Below are positions 1 to 9,777 of a stretch of DNA of 64,000 bases, in pieces. The notes beneath the pieces are model-generated. The model saw nothing but the letters and a program-made list of their open reading frames with translations, did not search any database and was not told where the DNA came from. Source of the stretch: Pantoea rodasii. Lineage in GTDB: Bacteria; Pseudomonadota; Gammaproteobacteria; Enterobacterales; Enterobacteriaceae. The stretch is taken from contig NZ_MLFP01000014.1 in NCBI RefSeq assembly GCF_002095465.1, positions 1 to 64,000 on the forward strand, given 5' to 3'. Every line of letters starts with the position of its first letter. The first letter of the stretch is position 1. A program made the position numbers and the translations under genes.

Positions 1-233
1 AACTCAGCATAAAAAAGAGGGGTCCGCGGTTGGATCAAAGGCGTTAAAAACATCGTGTGTGGCGCGATTATAGCCGCGCTGCGTAAAAATTGCTGACGTT
101 TCGGCTCTCGCGCATTTTTCTTCGTTGGTCCATTCTCAGTAGCATTGATTTTCCGGCATGCTGACCGCATGTTAGAAAGATTGCGTCGCGCCATTGCGCG
201 CCACCCCCACTCCATGAAGAAAGGACTGCGCTT
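1..233. other. Region upstream of prlC
   Basis: This leader holds no gene that I can support. It ends with a purine-rich AAGGAC ribosome-binding stretch just before the prlC ATG. The C-rich tract at about 201-211 resembles the -10 half of a heat-shock (sigma-32) promoter. E. coli prlC is heat-shock controlled, but I see no convincing -35 partner here, so this is only a hint. Confidence 0.3.
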
Positions 234-2276
234 ATGACCAATCCGTTACTCACCCCGTATACGCTACCGCCGTTTTCCGCGATCAAACCCGAGCATGTGG
301 TGCCCGCGGTCACCGAAGCGCTGAACAACTGCCGTGCTGAAGTCGAACGCGTTGTCGCACAGGGTGCGCCTTACACTTGGGACAATTTAGTGCAGCCACT
401 GGCAGAAGTGGATGACCTGCTCAGCCGTATTTTCTCGCCGGTGAGCCATCTCAACTCAGTGAAGAACAGCCCGGAACTGCGCGAAGCGTATGAGCAGACG
501 CTGCCGCTGCTGTCTGAATACAGCACCTGGGTAGGACAGAATGAAGGCCTGTATCAGGCTTACCGTGATTTGAAACAGGGCGACAGCTATGCCGCGCTGG
601 ATCTTGCGCAGAAGAAAGCGGTAGATAACGCCCTGCGTGATTTCGAGCTGTCCGGCATCGGCCTCGATAAAGAGAAGCAGAAGCGCTATGGCGAAATCGC
701 CGCGCGTCTGTCTGAACTGGGTTCGACCTACAGCAACAACGTGCTCGACGCCACCATGGGCTGGAGCAAGTTGATCACCGATGAAGCGGATCTGGCGGGC
801 ATGCCAGAAAGCACGCTGGCCGCCGCCAAGGCACAAGCCGAAGCCAAAGAGCAAGAGGGCTGGCTGCTGACGCTGGATATCCCTAGCTACCTGCCGGTGA
901 TGACCTATTGCGATAACGCCGCGCTGCGTGAAGAGATGTACCGCGCGTACTCTACCCGTGCATCCGATCAGGGTCCTAATGCCGGTAAATGGGATAACGG
1001 TCCGATCATGGCGGAAGAGCTGGCGCTGCGTCATGAACTGGCACAGCTGCTGGGCTTTGACTCCTTCGCACACAAATCACTGGCGACCAAAATGGCTGAG
1101 AACCCGGCGCAGGTGATCGACTTCCTGACCGACCTCGCCAAACGTGCGCGTCCGCAGGGTGAGAAAGAGTTAGCGCAACTGCGCGCCTTCGCCAAAAAAG
1201 AGTGCGGCGTTGACGAGATGAATCCGTGGGATCTCACCTACTACGGTGAGAAGCAGAAACAGCATCTCTACACCATCAGTGATGAGCAGCTTCGTCCGTA
1301 CTTCCCGGAAGAGCGTGCGGTCAGCGGCCTGTTTGAAGTGGTGAAACGCATTTACGGTATCACCGCGAAAGAGCGTAAAGACGTTGATGTGTACCATCAA
1401 GACGTGCGTTTCTTCGACCTGTTTGATGAAAGCGGCGAGCTGCGTGGCAGCTTCTATCTTGATCTCTATGCGCGTGAGCACAAACGCGGCGGTGCCTGGA
1501 TGGACGATTGCGTCGGCCAGATGCGTAAAGCCGACGGCAGCCTGCAAAAGCCGGTGGCCTATCTCACCTGTAACTTCAACCGTCCGGTACAGGGCAAGCC
1601 CGCGCTGTTCACCCACGATGAAGTCACCACGTTGTTCCACGAATTTGGTCACGGCCTGCACCACATGCTGACGCGCATCGAAGCGCCGGGCGTGTCGGGC
1701 ATCAGCGGTGTGCCGTGGGATGCAGTCGAGCTGCCGAGCCAGTTTATGGAAAACTGGTGCTGGGAACCGGACGCGCTGGCGTTTATCTCTGGCCATTACG
1801 AGACCGGCGAACCGCTGCCGAAAGATTTGCTGGATAAGATGCTGGCGGCGAAGAACTATCAGGCGGCGCTGTTTATCCTGCGTCAGCTGGAGTTCGGCCT
1901 GTTCGACTTCCGCATGCACACCGAATTCAATCCAGAAAAAGGCGCGCAAATCCTCGAAACCCTGCGTGAAGTGAAGAAGCAGGTTGCCGTGGTGCCAAGC
2001 CCAGAATGGGGCCGTTTCCCGCATGCGTTTAGCCATGTGTTTGCCGGTGGTTATGCGGCGGGCTACTACAGCTATCTGTGGGCCGATGTGCTGGCGGCGG
2101 ATGCTTACTCACGCTTTGAAGAAGAGGGCATTTTCAACCGTGAAACCGGTCAGTCGTTCCTCGACAACATCCTAACGCGCGGCGGTTCTGAAGAGCCAAT
2201 GGAGCTGTTCAAACGCTTCCGTGGCCGTGAGCCGCAGCTGGATGCGATGCTGGAACACTACGGAATTCAGGGATAA
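234..2276 (+). CDS. prlC: Oligopeptidase A (M3 zinc metallopeptidase)
   Basis: This is a cytoplasmic zinc endopeptidase that degrades signal peptides and other short peptides. The protein is 680 residues, the same length as E. coli PrlC/OpdA. The M3-family zinc motif HEFGH is at residues 469-473, in the C-terminal third as expected. The ATG at 234 follows AAGGAC. The gene is followed after 8 bases by rsmJ, the same operon pair as in E. coli. Nothing looks damaged. Confidence 0.97.
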   Translation: MTNPLLTPYTLPPFSAIKPEHVVPAVTEALNNCRAEVERVVAQGAPYTWDNLVQPLAEVDDLLSRIFSPVSHLNSVKNSPELREAYEQTLPLLSEYSTWVGQNEGLYQAYRDLKQGDSYAALDLAQKKAVDNALRDFELSGIGLDKEKQKRYGEIAARLSELGSTYSNNVLDATMGWSKLITDEADLAGMPESTLAAAKAQAEAKEQEGWLLTLDIPSYLPVMTYCDNAALREEMYRAYSTRASDQGPNAGKWDNGPIMAEELALRHELAQLLGFDSFAHKSLATKMAENPAQVIDFLTDLAKRARPQGEKELAQLRAFAKKECGVDEMNPWDLTYYGEKQKQHLYTISDEQLRPYFPEERAVSGLFEVVKRIYGITAKERKDVDVYHQDVRFFDLFDESGELRGSFYLDLYAREHKRGGAWMDDCVGQMRKADGSLQKPVAYLTCNFNRPVQGKPALFTHDEVTTLFHEFGHGLHHMLTRIEAPGVSGISGVPWDAVELPSQFMENWCWEPDALAFISGHYETGEPLPKDLLDKMLAAKNYQAALFILRQLEFGLFDFRMHTEFNPEKGAQILETLREVKKQVAVVPSPEWGRFPHAFSHVFAGGYAAGYYSYLWADVLAADAYSRFEEEGIFNRETGQSFLDNILTRGGSEEPMELFKRFRGREPQLDAMLEHYGIQG

Positions 2277-2284
2277 GCCTGCTT

Positions 2285-3034
2285 GTGAATATCGGTTTAA
2301 TCGATGAATCAGGCGCCGGAGACGGCGCCTTATTACATCTGGCGCAGCGCTGGGGTTTACAGCATGACGATCAGGCGCTGATGGCGCTGGTGCTGACGCC
2401 GGAGCGCCTCGAGCTGCGCAAGCTGGATGAGCCAAAACTGGGCGGCATCTTTGTGGATTTTGTCACCGGTGCGATGGCGCATCGCCGCAAGTTTGGCGGC
2501 GGTCGCGGCGAGGCGGTGGCGAAAGCGGTGGGCATAAAAGGCGGCTATCTGCCGGATGTGATCGATGCAACGGCGGGACTGGGGCGTGATGCCTTTGTGC
2601 TGGCGGCCCTGGGTTGTCGGGTGCGCATGCTGGAACGTCATCCGGTGGTCGCGGCTTTACTGGACGATGGTTTGCGCCGTGGTTATGCCGATGTGGAAAT
2701 CGGTGGCTGGCTGCGTGAGCGGTTAACGTTACTGCATGTGGCGAGTCAGCAGGCATTGAGCGATATCACGCCCGCGCCGGATGTGGTGTACCTCGACCCG
2801 ATGTATCCCCATCGTCAAAAGAGCGCGATGGTGAAGAAGGAAATGCGGGTATTTCAGTCGCTGGTGGGGCCCGATGAGGATGCCGATGCGCTGCTGGAAC
2901 CCGCTCGCCGTCTGGCGAAGAAACGCATCGTGGTGAAACGTCCAGATTACGCACCGCCGTTAGCGGGTGTGGCAACGCAATCGGCGGTGGTGACCAAAAG
3001 CCATCGCTTTGATATCTACCCGCCATTGGTTTAA
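2285..3034 (+). CDS. rsmJ: 16S rRNA (guanine-1516-N2)-methyltransferase
   Basis: RsmJ (YhiQ) uses S-adenosylmethionine to methylate G1516 of 16S rRNA. The 249-residue protein has the family length (about 250). The SAM-binding region [14 protein letters not shown] lies near residue 100 and the catalytic-type segment YLDPMYPHR near residue 170. The start is GTG, 8 bases after the prlC stop, so the two are probably co-transcribed and translationally close. A strong hairpin follows the stop. Confidence 0.95.
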   Translation: MNIGLIDESGAGDGALLHLAQRWGLQHDDQALMALVLTPERLELRKLDEPKLGGIFVDFVTGAMAHRRKFGGGRGEAVAKAVGIKGGYLPDVIDATAGLGRDAFVLAALGCRVRMLERHPVVAALLDDGLRRGYADVEIGGWLRERLTLLHVASQQALSDITPAPDVVYLDPMYPHRQKSAMVKKEMRVFQSLVGPDEDADALLEPARRLAKKRIVVKRPDYAPPLAGVATQSAVVTKSHRFDIYPPLV

Positions 3035-3038
3035 AAAA

Positions 3039-3063
3039 ACAGGGCCAGCTTAGCTGGCCCTGT
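3039..3063. terminator. Bidirectional terminator between rsmJ and uspA
   Basis: A perfect stem (ACAGGGCCAGC paired with GCTGGCCCTGT) sits between the convergent genes. Read on the minus strand it is followed by seven T residues, so it is a strong intrinsic terminator for uspA. On the plus strand the tail is weaker (TTGTTATT). Confidence 0.85.
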
Positions 3064-3065
3064 TG

Positions 3066-3503
3066 TTATTCGTCGTCTTCGTCGCGCAGCGGCACAATCA
3101 ACATATCAATGTGCACGGTATTAATCAGCTGTCGCGCTGATGACATCAGCTTGCTCCAGAAATCCTGGTGGTGACCACAGACCACCAAATCCACATCATA
3201 TTTCTTAATCGCATCCACCAGCACCTGGCCGAGATCGCCGCTGCCGCTCAGGGTTTCACTGATCGGATAACCGGCATTGGTCGATAACTCTTTCAACGCG
3301 GTGTGCGTCTCTTCAGAAATGCGTTTCTGCATGTCACCCAGATTGACGTCAATCAGCCCGGTGTAGAGGTCTGAGTAATTCACATCAACGTGGATCAGCG
3401 AGATTTTTGCATCGTATGGACGGGCCAGTGAAACGGCTTTATCAACCAGCAACTGGCTCTCTGGGGAAAGGTCTACTGCAATCAGGATGTGTTTATAAGC
3501 CAT
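3066..3503 (-). CDS. uspA: Universal stress protein A
   Basis: UspA is a small cytoplasmic alpha/beta protein that accumulates on growth arrest and stress. The protein is 145 residues and begins [16 protein letters not shown], nearly identical to E. coli UspA (144). A longer open frame exists upstream, but the ATG at 3503 has a GAAGGAG ribosome-binding site and matches the family start. It is divergent from uspB across a 421-base gap, as in E. coli. Confidence 0.97.
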   Translation of the reverse strand: MAYKHILIAVDLSPESQLLVDKAVSLARPYDAKISLIHVDVNYSDLYTGLIDVNLGDMQKRISEETHTALKELSTNAGYPISETLSGSGDLGQVLVDAIKKYDVDLVVCGHHQDFWSKLMSSARQLINTVHIDMLIVPLRDEDDE

Positions 3504-3638
3504 GATAAAACTCCTTCTCAAGATTCTGGGGCAACCTAAATTTCCGCCGCTCGGCGAGCGAAATCCTTTGCGCAAAACAGCGATGAAGCGCCACCAACCA
3601 CAATTTATGCCCTGCAGGCGTTCTGTTGTTATGCCCTG

Positions 3639-3644
3639 AGTATA
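3639..3644 (-). promoter_or_regulatory. Candidate uspA -10 element (TATACT)
   Basis: TATACT is read on the minus strand about 135 bases upstream of the uspA start. I see no good -35 hexamer at the right spacing, so the promoter may be activator-dependent. Low confidence. Confidence 0.3.
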
Positions 3645-3763
3645 GCCAGAGTTGTTAACAAATGCTGCAATCCACGGCTCGCTTGTGAGGAAGATCAAGC
3701 GCTATCGTGATTTTCACTCGCGGTGAACGAAAATCATCGCTGGAAAAAAATTGAACAGATCTC

Positions 3764-3770
3764 CTACACT
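3764..3770 (+). promoter_or_regulatory. Candidate sigma-S type -10 for uspB (CTACACT)
   Basis: CTACACT resembles the extended sigma-S -10 (CTATACT). E. coli uspB is known to depend on RpoS. The element lies about 155 bases upstream of the uspB ATG, giving a long leader. This is inferred from sequence similarity only. Confidence 0.35.
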
Positions 3771-3924
3771 GAAAATGAGGGCCACTGCCGTTTGGGTGCC
3801 GCGCTCGGGTTGGCATAACAACAATGCAATTCGATTCATCTGTGGCTGGTTAATTTCCCGTGGGGCGTCTACAGCATTTCCCCGCTGCATTCGACGTCTT
3901 TGCGGCTCCAGCTGGGAGGGGAAC

Positions 3925-4260
3925 ATGATCAGCACTATCGCGCTTTTTTGGGCTCTGTGTGTGGTTTGTCTGGTGAATATGGCGCGTTATTTCTCTTCAT
4001 TGCGCTCGTTATTGGCTGTACTGCGCGGTTGCGATCCGCTGCTGTATCAATATGTGGATGGGGCGGGATTTTTTACGTCTCATGGCCAGCCGAGTAAGCA
4101 GGTGCGGCTGGTGCGTTATATCTGGGATAAGCGCTATCGCGACCATCACGACGACGAATTCATTCGCCGCTGCGAACGCGTGCGCAGGCAATTTGTCTTG
4201 ACCAGCGGGCTCTGTTTTGTGGTGGTGGTGAGCCTGATTGGCCTGGCGATCTGGCATTAA
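3925..4260 (+). CDS. uspB: Universal stress protein B
   Basis: UspB is a small inner-membrane protein tied to stationary phase and ethanol resistance in E. coli. The protein is 111 residues, exactly the E. coli length, with hydrophobic segments at both ends (about 1-25 and 88-110) and a charged middle containing the [10 protein letters not shown] stretch. The ATG at 3925 follows GGGAGGGGAAC; longer upstream starts lack this site. It lies between uspA and pitA as in E. coli. Confidence 0.95.
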   Translation: MISTIALFWALCVVCLVNMARYFSSLRSLLAVLRGCDPLLYQYVDGAGFFTSHGQPSKQVRLVRYIWDKRYRDHHDDEFIRRCERVRRQFVLTSGLCFVVVVSLIGLAIWH

Positions 4261-4275
4261 TCAGCGGCAATAAAA

Positions 4276-4303
4276 AGGGCGACCTGTGATGAACAGTCGC
4301 CCT
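4276..4303. terminator. Bidirectional terminator between uspB and pitA
   Basis: A stem of AGGGCGAC with GTCGCCCT separates the convergent uspB and pitA genes. On the minus strand it runs into five T residues, so it fits an intrinsic terminator for pitA. The plus-strand tail is CTTGTTTG. Confidence 0.8.
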
Positions 4304-4322
4304 CTTGTTTGCCGATAACGGC

Positions 4323-5822
4323 TTAGATAATCTTCAGCGCGATCCAGTACAGCGAACCTGACAGCACAATACACACCGGCAGGGTGAAGACCCACGCCAT
4401 GGCGATATTCTTGATGGTGCGGCTCTGCAATCCACCGCCATCCACCAGCATGGTACCGGCAACGGACGATGACAGGATATGCGTGGTCGATACTGGCATA
4501 CCGGTGTAGCTGGCAACGCCAATCGACACCGCAGCGGTGACCTGCGCCGACATGCCCTGTGCATAGGTCATGCCTTTTTTACCGATCTTCTCGCCGATGG
4601 TGGTCGCCACACGACGCCAGCCAATCATGGTACCGATGCCCAGTGCTAACGCCACCGCCATGATGATCCAGATCGGTGCGTACTCTACGGTGCCCAGCAG
4701 ATCGCCCTTCAGCTTGTTGAGGAAGCGCTTATCGTCTGGAGTGGTCTCTGGCAGTTTCGCGGCTTTATCCGCGGTGTCAGAAACGCACATCAGCAGGCGA
4801 CGCATCTGGCTGCGCTGATCAACTGTCAGTTGATCGTAGCTGTTCAGATTAGTCAGCAGCACCTGCGCACGGTCAATCGCCTGCAGCGCGCGGCTGCTAT
4901 CGCAATGGAACTCATGCGGCCCGCCCACAGCTTCTTCCGGTGAAGGTACCGCAGGCGGCGCCATCTGGATGATGTGGGTGAGTGAATCGCTATGCTGCTG
5001 GTAATACTGCTCCAGATGATTGACCGCATCGCGCGTACGCGTGATGTCATAACCCGAGGCGTTCATGTTGACCACGAAGCCAGCGGGTGCCACACCAATC
5101 AGCACTAACATAATCAGGCCAATGCCTTTCTGACCATCGTTAGCACCGTGGGAGTAGCTCACGCCAATCGCCGAGACGATCAAGGCAATACGCGTCCAGA
5201 ACGGCGGCTTTTTCTTGCCATCGATCTTTTCACGGTCAGCTGGCGTCATATGGATACGCGAACGTTTTGGCGTGTTGCTCCAGTAACGGCGCAGAATGAA
5301 AATCAGCGAACCCGCAATCACCAGGCCAACAATCGGCGACAGAATCAGGGACAGGAAAATATTGATCACTTTCGGCAGGTTGAGCGCATCAACCACCGAG
5401 GTGCCGGTCATCAACGCATTGGTGAGACCAATACCGATAATCGCGCCAATCAATGTATGGGAGCTGGAGGCAGGCAAACCCAGATACCAGGTGCCCAGAT
5501 TCCAGATGATCGCAGCCAGCAGCATGGAGAACACCATGGCGAGGCCGTGAGCGGAACCGACATTTAACAGCAAATCTGTTGGCAGCATATGCACGATGGC
5601 ATACGCCACGCTCAAACCGCCCAGCAAAACGCCTAAGAAGTTGAAAACACCCGCCATCACAACCGCCAATTGCGCCCGCATCGCACGGGTGTAAATGACT
5701 GTAGCGACTGCGTTAGCAGTGTCATGGAAACCGTTGATTGCCTCATAGAACAATACGAACAGCAGAGCTAATACCAAAAACAGGCCGGTACTGAGGTCAA
5801 GACCAGCGAACAGATGTAGCAT
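4323..5822 (-). CDS. pitA: Low-affinity inorganic phosphate transporter PitA
   Basis: PitA moves metal-phosphate complexes into the cell with protons across the inner membrane. The 499-residue protein equals E. coli PitA in length. Both Pit repeat signatures are present: [11 protein letters not shown] near residue 30 and [10 protein letters not shown] near residue 235. Many hydrophobic helices flank a hydrophilic loop (about 270-385) that differs most from E. coli. The start at 5822 ([10 protein letters not shown]) was chosen by family alignment, since longer in-frame starts add an unrelated N-terminus; the ribosome-binding site is weak. Confidence 0.95.
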   Translation of the reverse strand: MLHLFAGLDLSTGLFLVLALLFVLFYEAINGFHDTANAVATVIYTRAMRAQLAVVMAGVFNFLGVLLGGLSVAYAIVHMLPTDLLLNVGSAHGLAMVFSMLLAAIIWNLGTWYLGLPASSSHTLIGAIIGIGLTNALMTGTSVVDALNLPKVINIFLSLILSPIVGLVIAGSLIFILRRYWSNTPKRSRIHMTPADREKIDGKKKPPFWTRIALIVSAIGVSYSHGANDGQKGIGLIMLVLIGVAPAGFVVNMNASGYDITRTRDAVNHLEQYYQQHSDSLTHIIQMAPPAVPSPEEAVGGPHEFHCDSSRALQAIDRAQVLLTNLNSYDQLTVDQRSQMRRLLMCVSDTADKAAKLPETTPDDKRFLNKLKGDLLGTVEYAPIWIIMAVALALGIGTMIGWRRVATTIGEKIGKKGMTYAQGMSAQVTAAVSIGVASYTGMPVSTTHILSSSVAGTMLVDGGGLQSRTIKNIAMAWVFTLPVCIVLSGSLYWIALKII

Positions 5823-6065
5823 AAACGTTACGCCATTTTTTGGAGGACATGAACGCGGCGCATTATCTGCGACAACCCGCATGATGTGAAAGGAAAATAT
5901 AGTCCCTTTTTGTCTTAAATTTGCCATTTGAATGACTTAATGGGACAAAAAGGCTGAAAAATAAGCGAGTTACAATATGACACATTTACGGCATTTTTTT
6001 GACGCTGGCGCGAAAAGCCGCAGATCTCTACAATCAGCGCCTTTCAATCATGTGGGTGAAGTGCT

Positions 6066-7250
6066 GTGGACAAGTTTGACGTTATCGTAATAGGTGCAGG
6101 CGCAGCCGGCATGTTCTGCGCCGCGCAGGCAGGACAGTTGGGTCGTCGGGTGCTGCTGCTGGATAACGGCAAAAAGGCGGGGCGTAAAATCCTGATGTCC
6201 GGTGGCGGCCGCTGCAACTTCACCAATATGCACACCGAACCGGCGGCGTATCTCTCGCATAATCCGCATTTCAGCAAGTCGGCGCTGGCGCGTTACACCC
6301 AGTGGGATTTCATCGATCTGGTGAATCGCCATAAAATTGCGTATCACGAGAAAACCCTTGGCCAGCTGTTCTGTGATGACTCGGCACAGCAGATCGTGGA
6401 TCTGCTGTTAAAAGAGTGTGAGGCCGGGCAGGTGACGCTGCGCTTACGCAGTGAAGTGCTGAGCGTAACGCGTGATGAAAACGGCTACACGCTGCAACTG
6501 AATGGCTCTGAGGTACAGGCAGAGAAGCTGGTGATTGCCAGCGGTGGTTTGTCGATGCCAGGTCTGGGCGCAACGCCCTTCGGTTACAAAGTGGCTGAGC
6601 AGTTTGGTTTGAAAGTGTTCCCGACGCGCGCCGCGCTGGTGCCGTTCACGTTACACAAACCCCTGCTGGAACAGCTCAATACGCTGTCGGGCGTTGCTGT
6701 GCCCACCACCATCACCGCGCAGGACGGCACGCTGTTCAAAGAGGCGATGCTGTTTACTCATCGTGGCTTATCGGGCCCGGCGGTACTGCAAATCTCCAGC
6801 TACTGGCAGCCAGGTGAATTCGTCACCATCAACCTGTCGCCGGAAACCTCACTGGATGATTTCATCAACGTGCAGCGTGAGGCGCATCCTAATCTCAGCC
6901 TGAGAAACAGTCTGGCGAAAATCTTGCCGAAACGACTGGTGGAAATCTTGCAGGAGCTGAAGCAGATTCCGGACGTCACGCTGAAGCAACTCAACAGCAA
7001 GCAGCAGGGCGAGGTCGTGACCACGCTGCATCAGTGGCGAGTGCAGCCGAATGGCACCGAAGGCTATCGTACCGCCGAAGTGACCCTCGGCGGCGTCGAT
7101 ACCACGCAGCTGTCGTCAAAAACCATGGAAGCGCGTGACGTGCCCGGTTTGTACTTTATTGGCGAAGTGGTGGATGTCACCGGCTGGCTCGGCGGCTATA
7201 ACTTCCAGTGGGCGTGGAGTTCGGCCTGGGCGTGCGCACAGGCGCTGTAA
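6066..7250 (+). CDS. yhiN: FAD-dependent oxidoreductase YhiN (HI0933/BaiN family)
   Basis: This is a flavoprotein of unknown substrate. The N-terminal dinucleotide-binding motif VIGAGAAGM (residues 8-16) and the GRKILMSGGGRCNFTN segment typify the HI0933-like family. The C-terminal segment VVDVTGWLGGYNFQWAWSSG-like region closes the FAD site. The protein is 394 residues against about 400 in E. coli. The start is GTG at 6066, divergent from pitA, as in E. coli. Confidence 0.92.
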   Translation: MDKFDVIVIGAGAAGMFCAAQAGQLGRRVLLLDNGKKAGRKILMSGGGRCNFTNMHTEPAAYLSHNPHFSKSALARYTQWDFIDLVNRHKIAYHEKTLGQLFCDDSAQQIVDLLLKECEAGQVTLRLRSEVLSVTRDENGYTLQLNGSEVQAEKLVIASGGLSMPGLGATPFGYKVAEQFGLKVFPTRAALVPFTLHKPLLEQLNTLSGVAVPTTITAQDGTLFKEAMLFTHRGLSGPAVLQISSYWQPGEFVTINLSPETSLDDFINVQREAHPNLSLRNSLAKILPKRLVEILQELKQIPDVTLKQLNSKQQGEVVTTLHQWRVQPNGTEGYRTAEVTLGGVDTTQLSSKTMEARDVPGLYFIGEVVDVTGWLGGYNFQWAWSSAWACAQAL

Positions 7251-7257
7251 GTTATCC

Positions 7258-7363
7258 GGTCGCCATGAATGGCGACGCTACAGGGTTAATGCGCGAATCA
7301 GCGTAATGGCCTCGCTACAACCCAAATATGCGGTTTATCGTAGGGTGCGCATTCATGCGCACC
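7258..7363. repeat. REP-like palindromic repeat pair downstream of yhiN
   Basis: Two short palindromes occur: one at 7258-7281 (GGTCGCCAT and ATGGCGAC arms, then GCTAC) and one at 7340-7363 (GTAGGGTGCGC and GCGCACC arms). A near copy of the second, and a decayed copy of the first, lie between malP and malQ at 46056-46123. Related GTAGCGGCGC palindromes flank yhhT. Together they look like a dispersed family. Confidence 0.6.
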
Positions 7364-7368
7364 TGGAA

Positions 7369-8360
7369 TTACCGAGCGGCTTTGCCCGCTAACGTCGCGG
7401 CGGGGATGGGCGTGCTCGGGTTATCTTGCAGCAGCACCTGTCCCAGGAGACTGTCACTGTTCACCACGCCATATTTCAGGTTGGTATCCAGATATTTACG
7501 GTCAAACCCGGTGAGTTTGGTCAGCGGCGGCAGTACCTGCGGCAGGCGATCCACCATCAGCATGCGGCTGAGTTTCACCGGACGCCATTCGCTCAGGCTT
7601 TGATAAAGCAGCGCGCTGGCTTCACATTTGCGCAGGAAAAGTTGTACTGATTGTTCTCCCGCAGCGCCTGCTGCTGCGCAATATACACCACCAGATAATC
7701 CGGCGGCGTAATGCCCTGGACGATAGTGTCGTAATCCGGCAGCGCCAGCAGTCGTTGGAAAAAAGCCTCGGCACCGATCTCGATAATCGGTCGGAAGTAA
7801 TGCAACCAGCGGCCAATGAACGCATTATTTTTCGGTGCGGCGAGGAACCAGGATTCAATCACGGGATAGGCTTTATCCCGCGTGGAGCCATCACGGTAGA
7901 AGGCGATCAGGTCGTAGCGATCGTCCACATTCACTGCCAGCAGCTCATCCATCGGGCGATTCAGAATAATGGTGGCATCCATCCAGATTCCGCCATAGCG
8001 ATGCAGCAGTTCCAGTCTGATCACGTCACTTTTGTGTGAAGGGCGCATGTCTGCGTGCACAAAGCGCAGGTCCGGCAGATAGTCTTTGATATTCAGATTA
8101 TTGATGACGGTCAGTGAGTAGCCGGGGTTTTCGCGCACAATCTTATCAACAAAGATTTGGACTTCAGCAGGCAGCGTTTCACTTTCCCAGTACATCCAGA
8201 TTTGACGCGGGATCGCCGCCGGGGCATTTTGCCGCGCCAGCAAATTAATATCCTGCTCGGCTAATGGGGTGTAATCAGGCAGCTGTTTGCGTGCCATCAG
8301 CTTTTTTTCCGCTAATAGGCCCAATGAAACCAAATGGGTTTTGAATTTATTCTTCTGCAT
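7369..8360 (-). CDS. GT32/Caps_synth-type glycosyltransferase (frameshifted in this sequence)
   Basis: This is a putative sugar transferase of the OCH1/capsular polysaccharide synthesis group. IPRQIWMYWES (near residue 50) and the block SDVIRLELLHRYGGIWMDAT (near 110-130) contain the family's nucleotide-sugar and DxD-like region. The frame breaks at an A-run at 7637-7640. Adding one base joins the 255-residue part to a 3' part and gives about 330 residues, with a natural join (YNFFLRKCEASALL). The ATG at 8360 has AGGACA upstream. No other polysaccharide genes are next to it, so the acceptor is unknown. Confidence 0.75.
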
Positions 8361-8644
8361 GTGTTGTCCTGTAACCCGATCGTCAGCTATCCCAGCTTTT
8401 GCCGCAAATTGAGGCGAAAACTGGCCCTGAAACAGCTGGCGTAATGAGGCACTAATGGCCCGAAAAGTGGCTCAAAATTAACAAACAGCGCCGATCCGCT
8501 CAATAAATAAACGCCGAAAACGCAACTTTAAGAGAATACGCAGGCTGGGTTCGCCAGTCATGCTGCTGATGCAGGCGTTTAGCGGCTGTTGAGCGTTGAA
8601 TCTGTTAAGATCGCCGCGTTTTTTCCTAATTGGCTTACGACTCC

Positions 8645-8992
8645 ATGCTCAAACTCAAATTCCTGCTGCCTGTGCTTATCGTCATCAGTGCGGTTGTCTG
8701 GTGGCTGATGCCGCACTACAGCGACGAAGACAAAGGCTACTACATCGCCATGTTTTGTACTCTGACCCATGATGGGCGGGATAACACGCCGCAGGCGATG
8801 CAGCAGATTATCGAAGGCAGCAATTCCGATTACGCATTGCAGAAAATCCATTTCCAGTCGGGTCTTGCAGACCATCTGCAAACGGTGTGGCAGGATTTGT
8901 CGCCGCAACAGCAGCAACAGGCGCGGCAAGAGAGCCTCTCCTGCCGCCGCGTGATGTCCGAGAAATTGCTGCCGGGTAAAGTGGTGCAGTAA
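8645..8992 (+). CDS. Small membrane-anchored protein of unknown function
   Basis: I do not recognise the family. The 115-residue product has one N-terminal hydrophobic segment (about residues 5-22, LKFLLPVLIVISAVVWWL) followed by a polar domain with a run of glutamines. It could be a single-pass inner-membrane protein with a periplasmic domain, or carry an uncleaved signal anchor. Two cysteines (in MFCTL and LSCRR) could form a disulfide. A TTG start at 8630 is possible, but ATG at 8645 gives a cleaner N-terminus. It ends directly against the convergent hydrolase gene. Confidence 0.65.
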   Translation: MLKLKFLLPVLIVISAVVWWLMPHYSDEDKGYYIAMFCTLTHDGRDNTPQAMQQIIEGSNSDYALQKIHFQSGLADHLQTVWQDLSPQQQQQARQESLSCRRVMSEKLLPGKVVQ

Positions 8993-9688
8993 TCAGTGCA
9001 CCGGCAGCGCTAAGACCGCGTCGGTGGTTTTGATCTCGGCAAAGACGTCAGCTACAGCGGCCAAAGCGCTCTGCTGCAGCATCTTGTGATCGACCACGTT
9101 ATTGTCCCAAGTGGCCAAATCGCGGGTTGCCGTGGCATCCTCCGGGATAATCACGGCGTAACCGAGCGGCACGGCATCACGCGCGGTCGAAGAGACGCAC
9201 ATATGTGTCATCAGGCCGGTAACAATCAACTGCTTGATGCCGAGTGCATCCAACTGCTGTTGCAGATCGGTACCCACGAAAGAGCTTGGTGTGGCTTTGG
9301 TAATGACGCGGTCATTTTTACCCGGCTGTAAATCCTTATGGAATTCGGCAAAGCGACTGCCTTGGGCGAACAGTGGGCCATCCGCCGCGCCCAGATGCTG
9401 CACGAAGAACACCGGCATGCCATTTTTATGGGCGAACTCAACAATACGTTTGCTGTTTTGCAGCGCTTGCATGCCATCCGGGATTGGCATCTTGCCGCCA
9501 GGGAAGTATTCATTCTGAATATCAATGACGATCACCGCCGTTTCCTTCGCCGTGAGTTGGGTGGTGGCCGTTGCGCCACTCATTGTGCGAATGGTTGGCG
9601 CGCTGTTAGCCCGACGTTCTTCAGCAAAGGCATTGCCGGAAATGGCCATTGCCAACGCTAAGGTTCCTGAAGCAATAATGTTTTTCAT
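8993..9688 (-). CDS. Periplasmic isochorismatase-family (cysteine) hydrolase
   Basis: The 231-residue protein belongs to the isochorismatase-like hydrolases, which cleave amides or related bonds. An N-terminal signal peptide (MKNIIASGTLALAMAISGNA, cleavage after AFA) predicts export, unusual for this mostly cytoplasmic family. The catalytic Asp-Lys-Cys triad is visible: Asp in VIDIQNEYF, Lys in ITKATPSSF and Cys in THMCVSSTARDA. It is divergent from a GlxA-type regulator across 89 bases, suggesting control by it. The true substrate cannot be told. Confidence 0.85.
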   Translation of the reverse strand: MKNIIASGTLALAMAISGNAFAEERRANSAPTIRTMSGATATTQLTAKETAVIVIDIQNEYFPGGKMPIPDGMQALQNSKRIVEFAHKNGMPVFFVQHLGAADGPLFAQGSRFAEFHKDLQPGKNDRVITKATPSSFVGTDLQQQLDALGIKQLIVTGLMTHMCVSSTARDAVPLGYAVIIPEDATATRDLATWDNNVVDHKMLQQSALAAVADVFAEIKTTDAVLALPVH

Positions 9689-9777
9689 CGATAATAATCC
9701 TGGGTCATTAAGAAGTCAGGGTGACTTCCGATGCCCAGCAGTATGGCGATTTAACCGACAGTGAAGGAGTACAGCGG

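Larger units (their letters stand above)
3504..3924. other. uspA-uspB divergent regulatory region
   Basis: This 421-base gap holds no gene. It must carry both the uspA (minus) and uspB (plus) promoters; candidate elements are listed separately. The stretch from about 3530 to 3620 is likely uspA 5' leader. Confidence 0.5.

Noticed and set aside
456..1073. Long antisense frames inside prlC and several other genes
   Set aside because: They mirror the codon pattern of the real gene on the other strand and have no ribosome-binding sites or domains.
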